Below, one piece after another: positions 34,348 to 46,050 of a stretch of DNA of 64,000 nt. The notes beneath the pieces are model-generated. The model was not told where the DNA came from. It worked only from the letters and a program-made list of their open reading frames with translations, and made no database searches. The number at the start of each line of letters is the position of its first letter. Position 1 is the stretch's first letter. Source of the DNA: Ilyonectria destructans (lineage: Eukaryota; Ascomycota; Sordariomycetes; Hypocreales; Nectriaceae); NCBI GenBank assembly GCA_020740775.1, contig JAHEWK010000016.1, positions 1,178,001 to 1,242,000 of the forward strand. Reading direction: 5' to 3'. Made by a program: the position numbers and the translations under genes.

Positions 34348-35951
34348 TTAGATGAAGTTAACCGGACCAGGAGGGTCCTCCACAGCAGTGGTGTCATCAT
34401 CGCCGTCTAGATCCTCCTCGGTGACATGGATCTCTTCGACTGGTGGTTGTACGGGGACGGCGGGAGGTGGGATAATGCGCACAGGTTCGATGGCGAGGCG
34501 TTCGGGACCGTCTGTAACGTTTGCTTCTGGATACATGAAATCGAGAAACTGCCTGTCCCTGGTAGCCCACGGAATGTCCAGATATCCCGTGCGCCGGAAG
34601 AAGCCTCTCCAGCAGCTGCTGAAGGTGTTGGACGGCGCGGGCGCACGCTCCTAGCGGCGCTCGATCGCTGTTTTGAAGCTCGACCGGACGGTGTTGGTGA
34701 GAGTGGGCCAGTAGTTGTGAGGGACTGTGTGGACGTATAGGATGATGAGATCGACAGTGTTGATAGGCATGTGCCTGGCGAGTCGAGGAGCTGCGTCCAG
34801 GAGTTCCCAGGACTGGTAGACCTCTGCGGACCGGAACTTGAAGTAATCTTGTCCGAGTCTATTAGCCGCTCCCGAAGTCCAAGGGTTGTGGTACATGATT
34901 CTCTGACAGATGTACCGGGCGATGGAGAGCGAGAGACTGGCGATCTCTTGCTTCATGTCAAAATTCACGGCCATGGAAAGCGTCATAATCAGGAGTGGAA
35001 GGTTGAGGCCACGCTCGGTCCCTGCAAATCCACCAACGTTGACGACTGACTCAAGTAAGACAGCAAAAACATCGGGATCCAGTACCGATAGTCGACCTCG
35101 GAATTCAGCGGAGGAAGTGAGGAGATTCCAGCTGGGGTAGGGGGCCAATAACACAACTGGGATATGGAAGTGGCGTCCTCCGACTGTGATAACCTGGACG
35201 TTATTCGAGCTGTGAATATGGGTTAGAGAGTAGACAAATTAACGAGGGCGAGGGAGTCTTGAACTTACCTTTGGGTCCAATTACCGTTGATGACACGGCG
35301 GTTTCCATTGGGGAATGAATCCTAGCGAATCAAAGTTAGTAGTGTCGTCTTCGCGACCACTCAACAACTGAAACCACTTACAGTGCCAGGGAGTTCGAAA
35401 GGGCGAGCAACGCGTGCTTGGTTGCTGGGAGGGTTGACGTGGGGGAGAGGAGGCAGCACCGGAGGGCTCGCGACGGGACGAGCGGGAACGGGTGGCGCAG
35501 CGTAAGAGGGCTGGCGCTGTCGAGGAGGAATAGCAAGAGGGCGAGGGTCACGCGGGCCTCTAGGAGGACCTCCAGGCCTGAACTCGCCCTCTTCTGGGAT
35601 CCGCCCGAAGCTGGGGGAATGCGTCGTCCCTCGGCGACCAGGTCTTGGGGGGATGGTAACGGGGCTCGCCGGGGGGTCACGGGGGCCGCTAAGTGCAGAT
35701 TGACGGCTCCGTGCTTCGTTACGGGAGATTCCAGTACTGGGCCGTTGAGCAGCGGCCGCAGGAACAGCAGGCTCAGGAACAGAAGGAGCAGGAACAGCAG
35801 GCCTGCTTCGAGGGGGAAAGGCCTCGTGATTGACTAGGGGCAGCTCCCCACGGCCGAGCTGAGGCTCGACATGGGCACCTCTGTTGCCAGAGATGCCCAT
35901 GCGTTCCATGAGCCGAGTCAATGGCCCAGGAGAATCTGGAGAATGTGCCAT
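34348..35951 (-). CDS. Proline-rich hypothetical protein with in-frame TAG before its tail
   Basis: Exons are 35951-35382, 35321-35269 and 35209 onward. Introns have GTAAGT donors and YAG acceptors and keep the frame. The reading reaches TAG at 34651-34653, giving 393 residues. The first 190 are Pro/Arg/Ser-rich and disordered. The third exon begins with a BTB-like pattern (VITVGGRHFHIPVVLLAPYP; then LDPDVFAVLLESVV), followed by a helical region (SIARYICQRIMYHNPW; HMPINTVDLIILYVHTVPHN). After the TAG the same frame stays open for about 100 codons to 34348, through coding-like sequence (GYLDIPWATRDRQFLDFMYP; EEDLDGDDDTTAVEDPPGP). The true end may be 34348 by readthrough, an unseen intron or a recent nonsense mutation. 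Family not recognised; the BTB idea is tentative. Confidence 0.65.
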
Positions 35952-37160
35952 CTAGAGGATAGATGTTAGTAATAGGAGAGAAAATGTGGAAGAGTGAAAG
36001 AGAGGGTGAGAGAGGAGAAGACCGAAGGGTGCTGGGTTCTCGTGCTGCAGCCGAGTTGGGACGAAAGGAGCAAAGCTGATGAAGAGAACAGAAAGGCAAG
36101 TGAAGGAGACAGAGAAAGCTGGAGATGATGTTCTGCTAGAGGAGAGGCAGTGGAAGATTAAATACCTTGAGAAGAGGCTCCCAACACAACGTATTGTACG
36201 CAGGCCAAATCGAAGAAAGGGCCACAACGATTTCCGCGAATGTACACGAGAGGATCCAGAAGAGAAAAAGCGAAGAGCTCAAAACAAGCAACAGATGAAA
36301 ACGCTCTATGGTTGCGTTGATATCGCAGTGACCACTTAATCAAGGCAGAAGAACGGAAGTTCTCACACCGGACGAGAGAGTGGAGGAGAGGAGAACAGAA
36401 AAGAAATGGTGGGAATGGGGGGTTTTGCATTTTAAACAAGCGAATTTGAGGGCTGTTCGGCATGTCAGTGAATCATCCATCTCTGATTAACGCTGTGACA
36501 GCTGCCAAGCGTTCAGTTGGGGCCGGAACAAGGGGAGGGGCCGGAGTGTTGGGGCGGCTGGTTGGGAGGGTCATGTGAGGACTCGGGCGTTGGGAGCGAG
36601 GTGAACGTAGGGGAGGAGAGAAAGCAAGGGATTGATGGGATTCTTGAGATGGGAGGGATCTAAGCATGTTGACATTTTGAGTTCCAGTGCCTCTGTTCAA
36701 GTCTGAAGATATTAGACGAGTGTTCTTACTGCTCGCTATTGATCTCTCCCAGCCTGTGATTCTTGTGCCACCCCAGCGATCTCTAGTCTTGCACTCCCCA
36801 GGAACTACTCCCAGATTGCAGGATAGCCGCATGTCACATCTCGCTGATTATATTCCCGTAACTCCAATATCCCGTCTAGGGAAGCTCTAGTCAGCCCTCC
36901 AGCGTTCTCTCCTTGACCCCGTTTACCCATCCCATCCATTTCTCATCTCGTAGTATCGGTGCGAACGAGTCTCGTATTGTTCTACTCTCGGGGAGGTCGG
37001 GAAGGTCGGGGGATAGTATCGTGCGTATTCGTCAAGGAATGCTGCTTCGGCTGCAGTAGAAACGGTAAGGTAGTCCCAAGTCCTGTGATATCTGGCCAGT
37101 TAGCAAAGGAGTGTCAGAAGCAAGCATTGGAGAAACCATTGTACCGTCTTGATTTGGGGC
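35952..37160. other. Intergenic, no supportable gene
   Basis: Purine-rich plus-strand sequence (around 35,990-36,120, leader of the minus-strand gene) and short frames on both strands. Nothing recognisable. Confidence 0.55.
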
Positions 37161-38516
37161 TCAGAGATTATCCTCCTTCTCAGCTGCCTTGGCTGCCTTC
37201 TTTTTCTTCTGCTCCTCGTAGCCAGCGTGGTTGATCTCCATGGCGGCCCTGCCGATCGCATCTTGATGCCTCGTGATGAAATCGACAACGTCCTCCGAGA
37301 TATAAAAGCCATCCTGGTCTTTCAAGCTGCGCTCAGGCAATACGCCGTACCGGCCGTCATCTTCCAGAATGACTCGTTTGAGGGCCTTGACGAGGCAGGA
37401 CCGGTAGAGAATCGCGCGCTGATCAGCGGGATCGGTTTCAGGAATCGAGCCCTTGATGACCTTTGTCCAAATCACTTCCCTTTGCCTCTCCAGCAGGAAT
37501 TCCTGACGGCGAGCCTTGAACTCATCCTCGACGTGGAACCAATCAAAGCATTCCTGTGTGACCTGCTCTCGCGTCGTCGGGTTGACAAGGAAGCGGCCCT
37601 CTTGGCGACACCGAGGTTTGAAGTCTTCAACCCACTTCCGAAAGCCTGGTCGCTGGTTCATTCGTTTCCGATCGTTGGCCTTGAGCTTCTTTCGGTCCTG
37701 CTCGAGCTCCGTGCCTGCACTTTTCTTCTCCGAGTCCAGGGGACTGACCCAGAACAACCTGCAGCGAGCGACGTACTCGTACATGCCGTCGAGGTCGTCA
37801 AATGGCTCAGACCAGAACTCTTCGATCGGGAGGCCAAGGAACTGAAGAATTTCGGTCGGGTCGCTGGACAGAAAGACTTTGGCTCGTCTGCGGTTGAAGG
37901 CTTCGATCTCGGGAATCCGAAGCCAGAGCGAGCACTCGTCGACGCTCAAACCGTAGGGGCGAATCGTAGTTCCGAGAAGGTTCCAAACGTCGCCGTGAGC
38001 GTGCTTGAAGAGCATCCACTGGAAGTATTCCAAGGTGCCGCAAACCCGGACGTCTACTTGAATGAATCGTTCTTGGTCTTCGTCTTGGTCCTCTTGTTGC
38101 TGGTCGGCTTGGGTTACCTGTAGGAAGCGAGTTAGCTTTGAGTTTGACAGGAGATGTCGAGGATGACTTACCGCGTCTGTTTGATTTTCAAGAGACACGT
38201 CGGACGGCCAAGGTAAAGCGAGATGCCCAGAGACATCCTTTCCCTTGTCCACAATCGTCTGAGTCGCTTTGAGGGCGTCGGCGATGGCGTTGAAAGCCTC
38301 CTGTTTGCCTGCCGATGGGTTCAATGGCCACGCCAGGAGGATGTCGACGTCGCCAAAGTCCTTCTTTCCAGGCCCATCAATGGGGGACGCAACACAGAGG
38401 TAATGTTCTCTTAGGATTGCATGGCAGCGAGCCTTGACGGCTGTGTAAACGTGCTTGGGCATCCGAGGGGTGTACAGCGGATTGCTCCGGCCGGTGGCAA
38501 ACGCAGAGCCGCCCAT
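37161..38516 (-). CDS. Nucleotidyltransferase-like fungal protein
   Basis: The frame is open from 38687, but ATG 38516 (MGGSAFATGRSNPLYTPRMP) looks the better start, giving about 433 residues after removing an in-frame 54-nt intron (38171-38118; GTAAGT...CTACAG). If kept, the intron would add 18 codons without a stop. The motif GKKDFGDVDILLAWP resembles the G-S/D-x-D-x-D strand of the nucleotidyltransferase fold, with two acidic residues positioned for metal. A later block reads IQVDVRVC, a plausible third acidic strand. Further on come helical regions and a Lys-rich end (EEQKKKKAAKAAEKEDNL). The substrate is unknown. It might be an RNA- or nucleotide-modifying enzyme, but this is inference. 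Confidence 0.72.
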   Translation of the reverse strand: MGGSAFATGRSNPLYTPRMPKHVYTAVKARCHAILREHYLCVASPIDGPGKKDFGDVDILLAWPLNPSAGKQEAFNAIADALKATQTIVDKGKDVSGHLALPWPSDVSLENQTDAVSHPRHLLSNSKLTRFLQVTQADQQQEDQDEDQERFIQVDVRVCGTLEYFQWMLFKHAHGDVWNLLGTTIRPYGLSVDECSLWLRIPEIEAFNRRRAKVFLSSDPTEILQFLGLPIEEFWSEPFDDLDGMYEYVARCRLFWVSPLDSEKKSAGTELEQDRKKLKANDRKRMNQRPGFRKWVEDFKPRCRQEGRFLVNPTTREQVTQECFDWFHVEDEFKARRQEFLLERQREVIWTKVIKGSIPETDPADQRAILYRSCLVKALKRVILEDDGRYGVLPERSLKDQDGFYISEDVVDFITRHQDAIGRAAMEINHAGYEEQKKKKAAKAAEKEDNL

Positions 38517-38687
38517 CACGGCGACGGATAGGTGAAACAAGAGTAAAGCAATGTACCGACGGATCGAGACGCGTGATTGCGGGACTGATGCAGGGGGCCT
38601 TGCCGTTCCAGGTGGATTGATGCAGGAACCCGAAGGTGATTTGCGTCGTGTGATTGTAGATGCGAGGTTTCTTTGACACCAGAGCAA

Positions 38688-40740
38688 CGCGGCAGCTTGG
38701 TTCTTGTAGAGAGAGCCTTAGGGAAGAGAAAAGAAGTACCAATGGCACATAATAACGGCGAACCCGTTGCTCGACGTTTCTCTCGGCGTGACTGTGATTG
38801 AGGCTTTGCTGTCGAGGATGGTGAGTCAAGTGGGAGCTAGGGAGAGTGCACGGTTTGTAGCGCCTGGGAGGCCTAATACTTCCGCAAGGCAGATTCGGAG
38901 GCCCACGGATCCCAGCGCCCAACCACATCCTTGCATCTACTCTCCCATCGAATCGACAGGTGTGTCAGCATCAAGCCTTCACCGCGACAGCGACAGAGAG
39001 GTCTCCAAGCGTTTTCTTCATCAGAATGACCTTTTCTCTCTCCCACTAGATGGAGAGAAAAGAGCTATGATGGTAAGTCGAGAACAGGCTACTTTCCCTG
39101 GCCACTTCCGCTTACTGATCTCAGGGCTAAGCTCAGCTATCTCACGAAGAGCTGATTTATTCTTAGGCCGAGGAATTCACCCCGAAGGAGTTGGAAATAA
39201 TCCGAGTTCGGCAAGAAATGTTGCCCCCGATCTGTTACCAGATGAGCGATCTGACAGGCTCTGTGACGAATGACCAACGAACTGCTCAGAGCCATAGCCA
39301 GGGACTACCCCGGATGTCCTCTTCAGCGAGAGGTGGGTCTCTTTCTGTCTCCCTGATTATTCTGGCACATGGCAATGATGCCCTGGACAGCGGCCGCCGA
39401 ACTATGGAAGCTGACTTGTTACAGTCTCTACAACGACGGTGGGAGCGAGGGACCGTTTTGTGGCTTTTCTGGGCAAGTGGAAAGCGATCGGAACTCCTAA
39501 GAATACCCTTTTCAGTCATGTCGAAAGAGTTTGTTGGCCCCCAATTGTCTCCCACGTCCCGGATCAAACTTGCCGAAGAACTAATGATCATGTTCTACAG
39601 TGTCAAACAACGTCAAATTATCGCTCCGGGAATTGAATTCGACACCCATCATGAGCCATCCCTCTCTAGATGAATTGGTTTCGAAGAATTCGATGAATGG
39701 AAACACACGAGTCCTTGCCGAGTTTAAAAACTGATGGCACATCGACCACGAGGACAACCTTTCGCCCGTAAGACCAACACCCTCCAGCTCTTCGTCTAGC
39801 ACAGCCAATACCACCTTGGAGTTGGAGAGCCCCCATAACCGCACCATCACCGCGCCATTATACTTCAAGTTCAACAGCAGAGGATGACGAAAAGACGAGG
39901 TTGTGCTCGCCCCAGACATTCACCAACACAACCGTGGCTTGGGTGAAGCTGACGCTTGCGGAATACAGCCACAATTTGGGTCGGATAAAAGACGAATCTT
40001 GATGTAAAGTGATTGCTGAGATTTTGGGTTGGCCGAAATAGAACAGGCTGAAGAAGATGGCGAGGTAGAATGTGTGGCCTCGGTCCATTCTCACTGGACC
40101 CACTTGCAAAGCTGACGACCGTATTATCCGGTCAGATGCAGTGTCAGACGCTACAGCCAGAGATAGAGCAGACTTGTGTCATATTATGCAGTTTGGAAGT
40201 AACGGTTCCGAGGCTGGGAGGAATAGCGCCCGTGTGTTACCACTCATGGCCGCCAACGTCAGGACAGACCAGTAAGCTCGGCGTTGATCATCCAAATGCT
40301 TGGTACATCCTTTGACAGAGACATTCTTACAAGTATAGGGTCCTTGATTTGGAAAATCACCTCCTTTCGGAAACGGAAGTTGCTATTTGGCGCTGGTAAT
40401 AGGCTACTGAGCCTGGTATTAGGAGCATGATCTGCATGGATGTGATTTAGTCCGCCTCTGTCCTAATCCTACGCAGTGCCAATCCTGTGCAGCCCTAATC
40501 TCTTGTGGCTCAGCTGGTATCAAAAGACACCCTCTCAGGGATTCCGTTTGATTGACCTACGGCATTTGTCTTCTTATAAAGGCAAAGGCCCGCTGAATCC
40601 ATCTTTTGCATTTCCCTTGGGCATACGGTACGTGCGCTCGCCGTCAGCGAGGCTCCAATACTAGCATCTTCTCCCCAGCGACGACCACCTCATCGAATCC
40701 TCGATCTTCTTTCAAATTTATTACATTACCGCACATCGTC
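38688..40740. other. Mostly gene-free 2-kb stretch with coding-like scraps
   Basis: Apart from the possible gene at 39067-39673, frames are short and overlapping on both strands. Nothing else is supported. Confidence 0.5.
39067..39673 (+). pseudogene. Possible small spliced or decayed gene
   Basis: ATGATG at 39067 is followed directly by a GTAAGT donor. An acceptor TTCTTAG at 39168 opens a frame reading AEEFTPKELEIIRVRQEMLP. A second coding-like piece, NELLRAIARDYPGCPLQRE (about 39278-39333), lies in another frame and ends at a GTGGGT donor; a TTACAG acceptor follows at 39424. The two pieces need a frameshift between them, so either the gene is broken or my exon model is wrong. No family recognised. 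Confidence 0.3.
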
Positions 40741-41869
40741 ATGCATCAAATCCCCCGACAAACAGTCGTGGCAAGGGCAGCACACGAAGAACCGAAAGCT
40801 GCGCACACGACCGCACCACCGATTGCCCCGAATTTCGAAGACGGACCACATAATGGGCTCGCCGTTCGCCAAAACTTGAACGAAACATGCGGTTACTACA
40901 CACTGCCGGGAACAGGTAATCACCTTGCTTTCTTCTACGCGCTTCGCCTTGAAGGGAGGCTAGAGGAATGGCTGGCTGACGGGAATCACTAAACTCCTAG
41001 ATGGCTGGGATCCTTGGGTCTGTGGTGCTGGAAACAGTTGTAGAACAATTGGTACACACTTCGGATGCCTACAGACCATATACACCACATGCTACGAGAA
41101 GACTCACACGGCTTGTACGTCGGGCCCTGCGCTAGATCCTCGGATTATGTGTTGGTATGCGACCTTATTCCTTCGACTCTTTGGAGTAGTAGCTAACGTA
41201 ACCTACCAACTACACAGTATTGGTGACGAATTCCCAGAGTGTGTAACCGGCATCAAGACTAAGGATGACGAAGATGACCTCACAGCCTACAACTGTGGAA
41301 CGGGCTTTTCTACAGGAGAGTTGCTTGTCTACGACATGCCGGTCGAGAACCACACGAGCATAATGACGAAAAGCGGGATCACGACGACAGTCGATTGGGA
41401 GACGACTCTATCTACCCACCCAAGCGGGACCGGTGGAGGATCCTTTCAGACCGAAGAGTCGGATTCCGATTCTGGCTCCGATACTCCAGTCGGAGCCATC
41501 GTCGGCGGCGTCATTGCCGGACTAGCATTAATCGCCTTCTTGGGATTTGGCTTTTGGTTCGTTCGTTTCCAGAAGCGACAAGCCGCTGCTAGTGCCGAGA
41601 GAGAGGCAGCACAAATAGCACAAATAGCACAGACAGTGCAGGCGAACCATAACCCGGTGCAATACCATGGTCAGCCCCAGTTTTCACCACCGGGCTATTA
41701 CCCAGTGGCACAGGGAAACCCTCCACCGGGCGGCGACCATCGCATCTACCAAGATGGAACACTCGTAGCTCAATATTCGCCAGCGAAGCTCGAGGTTTCA
41801 CCGCGCCCTCCTACTGAGTTGCCCGATGATAATGCTGGGCGCCCAGGCACGCCTGTTGAGTTGCAATGA
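40741..41869 (+). CDS. Single-pass membrane protein with Cys-rich outer domain
   Basis: Predicted 326 residues from exons 40741-40915, 41001-41154 and 41218-41869. Borders (G/GTAATC...CTCCTAG; TG/GTATGC...ACACAG) restore one frame. The outer part has about 10 cysteines (CGYYTLPG; WVCGAGNSCRTIGTHFGCLQ; CYEKTHTACTSGP; ECVTGIK; YNCGTGFSTGE). A Ser/Gly/Asp linker follows (GGGSFQTEESDSDSGSDTP), then a membrane span (GAIVGGVIAGLALIAFLGFG, about 203-222), a basic stop-transfer (RFQKRQ) and a Pro/Gln-rich tail. No signal peptide is evident at MHQIPRQTVVARAAHEEPKA, so either an upstream exon is missed or the span acts as the signal anchor. The layout fits many fungal cell-surface proteins; the family is not named. 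Confidence 0.72.
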
Positions 41870-44474
41870 GTGGGATGGTTGATCGGGATGGACTTTAAGG
41901 GATTACTAAGGAGTTACTGAGGGTTTGGATATTTAGTATAGTTGTGTTTATGAACCTTCATTCGTCTGCGAGGGGATAGGTATTGAAGTACTGGAATACT
42001 CCGCCGAGGAAGGTGTCGTCAGCTGTAATGGACGAGGCTGCTTAGGCCCCCAATATGGTGACGGCACTGCAGCATGTCAGCCACTTCCAGTACTACGTGG
42101 GGGCTAGAAGACGGGAGGAAGAAAGTGTAAGAACAGGACAATCTTATGCACGACCTTTCAGCAGCAGTGGAGGACAATTGGGCTTCTAATGCGCAGAGGC
42201 CTGGTGGAACGAAGGAGGGAATTGGAGAAGCTGGCTGGTTCGGTGCCGCGAGCCCCTGATTAAGAACAACCATAGTCACACCTTAAACCTGAATAAGAAA
42301 TTTTCTGTCCATAGGTGTTCGGAATTTAAGAGTGTGGCTCGCTCGGGAAAAGGGAGAAGATGGTGATCCAAAATGTAGGGGTGATAAGCCTGACAAGGTT
42401 CTGACGTCGGCCGCCCAAGCAGGAATGACGATGGAGGGTCACTCTGACCAGATGAGTCGACTTCTAAACCGCATTGTATCATACTAATAGGTCCGAAAAT
42501 ACGCCAGCACTACTCTCCCCTCTTCTGACTGCACCGGTATTCCGGCACAACCTCGTTGCTGTCATAATCTCAGTTCTGGACAACTCCTGATACATACGAC
42601 CATAGCTCTTAGAAAATACGGGATCCCGTCCGCTCTCCCTTAGTCAAGCTGAGAAGCGGCGAATTAGTACTCGGGTCGGTGACGACCGGGGAATCCTCAC
42701 TGTTGTATGTTTTTTTGGTCGTGGTTCCGATTTTTAGAGTGGATGCCCCCTTAGCCTGGACTCCAGAGACCGGAGGCTTGTCATCGTGAAGTCTGAACTT
42801 TGCCAATCGTCCAACGTCTCTTCAAGTGTGGTTGGGAAGAATTGAAGATCTGAGACAGTTGTTAAATCTCTGGTCATATCCTAAGAGCTTCCTTTTTATT
42901 ATTATTAACCTTAGGAACATTAGGAACAAGGTGTTGATCGACCGACGGTAGAGTTACGTCATGCACGAGATGAAAATGCGTTGTCTTCGGGTGATTGAGG
43001 CTGTGGGACAGGAAAACTAACGATTAGGCCAGCTGATTTCAGTATAAAACTACGATTAGATGTTCTGTAATCTGTCTCTTTGAACCGGGACATCGGGGTG
43101 GGTAAACAGAAGCGATGTGATGCTCTATGTATTCGCAAATTGTTTGCAACTACTATATCTCTTCGATCTATCTGCTGACATTAAGTAAAGCTAGAGGTAA
43201 GAAAGAATAAGCAATTACGTTTGGTGTTTTCTTTTTACTCTTTATGATCTTAAGATCCATTTTCTTGGTGTTTTCTTTTTCATCTGCATGGACATTACCA
43301 CGACCAGCGACGGCAGATTCCGGTCCTCGACTATGTAGGTCACCGGTAGTGTGTGTGGGATCCAGGCCGGCTCAGCACGAAGGACATACCCGGACTCAGG
43401 TACACGAAAAATCGGCCAATCAACCAAGAAAGGTGTGCAATTTGCAGTATGGATTCAGCGGTTAAGACGCAGTTGTCCCGAACTTCCGCGTCGTTGGGGC
43501 TTGATCAGGTCCTAAAGTGCTTGATGGCGAAGAAACGAGTCTGGATATCGCTCTATAGCGTCCTGTTTTCCTCGAACGTCTTTTGGCGTTGTACCTGGCA
43601 ACATAGCATGGAAAGCATTGGCTCACCAGGGAACGCCTACAAAGTACTTTCTCCGAACCTTCCTACCGCCTTGCAGATCGATTGCGCCTGGTTTCGAACT
43701 CTCTGGCCTCCACGCATACACCCTGAACACAGCATGGCCATTGATGTAGGACGTTGACGGTGATATGGTGGTTGCATACGAACGTGTGTCCTTTCACTGT
43801 TAGCGGATATAAAATAGCACATCAGTTAAGGATACATCATCCCCAGACTTCATTGGAACTGCATAACTCTTTTCCTCTGGCGCCCCTTCACCGCGATTAT
43901 GCAGCGGCTGTCTGCCGTTTGCAAAGAAGAATGATGGCTTGATGCGCTCTCGAAAAGGGTACTCCAATGGGTTCTGGAGGGGCGAATTATCCTTCCGGCT
44001 TCACGCTATCAATGAAGTTTGGTTTGGAAATACACTGACGCGGCGTGCAGGATTAATACCCAGAGGGCGCCAAGCTATCCAGATTTATTGCGGATAACTA
44101 TTGGTACCTTTCTCAAGAGGCAATTGCACACCCTACTAGCATCTCCAACCTCGGCCGCAGTTTCAAGTTACGCCGTGCCTCCGCTTCTTATAGCTTGAAC
44201 TGAAGCTTTTATGCCCACCCATTCCTGGAATGATAGCACCACAATTCCCCCGACAATACAAGTTGTCCAACTCGAAGACGCCGAAGTTGGTCGCGCATAT
44301 TGTTATCTATCTCCTACAGGTCTTTTACCTAGTATGTGTGTCTTGCTTTAATGGCGGCCGGATTTCCTGCAGTGCGAGACCATCAGTCATGGTTCGAGGT
44401 ATCTAGACTAAAGGGATAAAAGGGGTGGCCAGCTCACTTGTGGTAGCTAACTTACATCTCTCCCCTCAAGCTGG

Positions 44475-44580
44475 AGTTGACTCGTCGAAGCGCGTACTGA
44501 TGTCCTCACAAAGTTGGCTTGTCTAGGTGTGTGCTGATCTCTTCGACTGGAGCTGACTTATTGAGGTGCGCGCCGGGCAG
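44475..44580. repeat. Three imperfect ~38-bp tandem repeats
   Basis: Units begin TTGACTCGTCGAAGCGCG (about 44477), TTGGCTTGTCTAGGTGTG (44514) and CTGACTTATTGAGGTGCG (44553), with CTGATSTCYTC between the first two and the following unit. Divergence is mainly C/T and G/A, as RIP would cause. Origin unknown. Confidence 0.55.
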
Positions 44581-45472
44581 CAAGATTTTGCAAGTTACTA
44601 CCGTTAAGTTGCCGAAGGATGATTGGGTGCTCGCCATACTGTCAAACGATTAACCATGGAGTATTAGGTGGAAACGTAACAGATATTGCGAAATGGCCCT
44701 TGAGAAACATTTCCAGGCTGAATAGCTTCCTCAGTGATGCGACTGTGGGTGGGAGGGGGGTCTTGCAGAATTCAAGACGGATATCATTCTGTAAGTGAAC
44801 CCCATCCTGCTTATAATTAATGTAACTGGGAAAATATTCGATAAATATCTGGAAAGCGTTTTAATAGTGGAATAATTCTAACTTTAAGACTGAAGGTCTA
44901 TTTTAATTGTATATAATACCTCTGTTAAACCCAAGTACGGCTGGTACGGCAGAATATTGAGAGTTTGGAAACGTAATGATGTAAATTACACATTCAAGCG
45001 AAGTCTTCTTACCCAGTTGAATTCGTTTCACTAACATGGTATGATCAAACTGGGCTCATCCAGGGAGTTCTAATAGCTCAATGAGCAAAGGGCACAAAGC
45101 TCCTATAAAGAAATGTCCTCACCTCAATAAAGTTTCTAATCAAAGAATTCACTGTCAATACCGAGCAGTGTGAATCGCGGAAACCACCAGTTATCTCACA
45201 ACGGAGATTTCAGGAAGTAATACCCATCCGCGGAAGACAGTTTTTTGCATCCAGTGGATGATGTCCTTTCCGAGGTGTGTAATCACTTGTATTCCGTTGC
45301 CCTGGGACATAACTCTCCGATCTGTTACAAAGGAGAAAAATACACAGCCTAAGAATCAGTCAGCGTTCTGTTACAAATCTAGACTACTGCGAGGGGATTG
45401 TGATGCACCCCATCTTCTCTGATGCTGCTTCCCAACTCGAGGCTATCAGTCACAGCACAATTACAAGGATTG

Positions 45473-45546
45473 TACCCTAGGCTGGATTCAAACCAACAAC
45501 CTCTTGAAGAAGGGTCCCTGGCTCTTAACCACTGAGCCCCAGGGTA
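45473..45546 (-). pseudogene. tRNA-like sequence with degenerate anticodon arm
   Basis: Read on the minus strand, 74 nt fold partly as a tRNA. The acceptor strands are ACCCTGG / CTAGGGT, the D arm GCTC...GAGC with loop AGTGGTTAA, and the T arm GTTGG / CCAGC around TTTGAAT. A-box-like (GGGCTCAGTGG) and B-box-like (GGTTTGAATCC) Pol III signals are present. The anticodon arm does not pair properly and position 33 is not T in the alignments I tried. I call it a tRNA pseudogene or tRNA-derived element head, not a working tRNA. Confidence 0.55.
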
Positions 45547-45937
45547 ATAACTTATGATTAGCCATTGAACCGGAGTGAAGATTTCGATGTTGCGAGATGA
45601 AGTGTTCGAAGTAAGTGGTATTTCTTGTGGAGAACTAAGAGGAGGCAGAATTATTTTTTGAGATGATCTTCTTTCAACTGAATCCGGGAAAGATAAGAGG
45701 AATGATAATACCCCACGCTAAATCCTGTATGCTCCATGATTTTAGATCTTGTATTGGTTGTTGTAGACGTTCGAAGCACGTCCGTAATCTCTGCGCATAC
45801 CTTCATGGCCAAGATGTCTGATTCGTGAACAATGAGGGCGAATATGTCGCCTGTGGATACGCAATTCTCATAGTGTCTAGAATTGATCGGCTGGCTTCAT
45901 TATGTCAATAGCTGGAGGAAATTGATTCTGAAGGGTA

Positions 45938-46050
45938 CCCGGGGGGCTGACTTTAGCTTACGTGATCGCAGGCTCCACTGGAAGCTAAAGGCTCCCCCCT
46001 CTCCCTTGGAGAGGGGGTAATATTACTTATAACCGCGTCGTATATATAAC
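45938..46050 (+). repeat. Left terminal inverted repeat of the DNA transposon
   Basis: About 110 bp that align, reversed, with the right end. It contains an internal hairpin, CCCCTCTCC / GGAGAGGGG, with CTT in the loop. The outermost bases CCC follow a TA. Confidence 0.8.

Larger units (their letters stand above)
41870..45937. other. 4-kb gene-poor border region
   Basis: Short frames only, none convincing. AT content rises toward 45 kb, and a tRNA-like element lies at 45473-45546. Three imperfect ~38-bp repeats occur near 44,475-44,580. This is the left shoulder of the nested transposon block and may hold older decayed repeats. Confidence 0.5.

Noticed and set aside
43680..43710. Possible tRNA (TTCGAAAC-like B box)
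   Set aside because: No matching acceptor or D arm can be found at the right distance.
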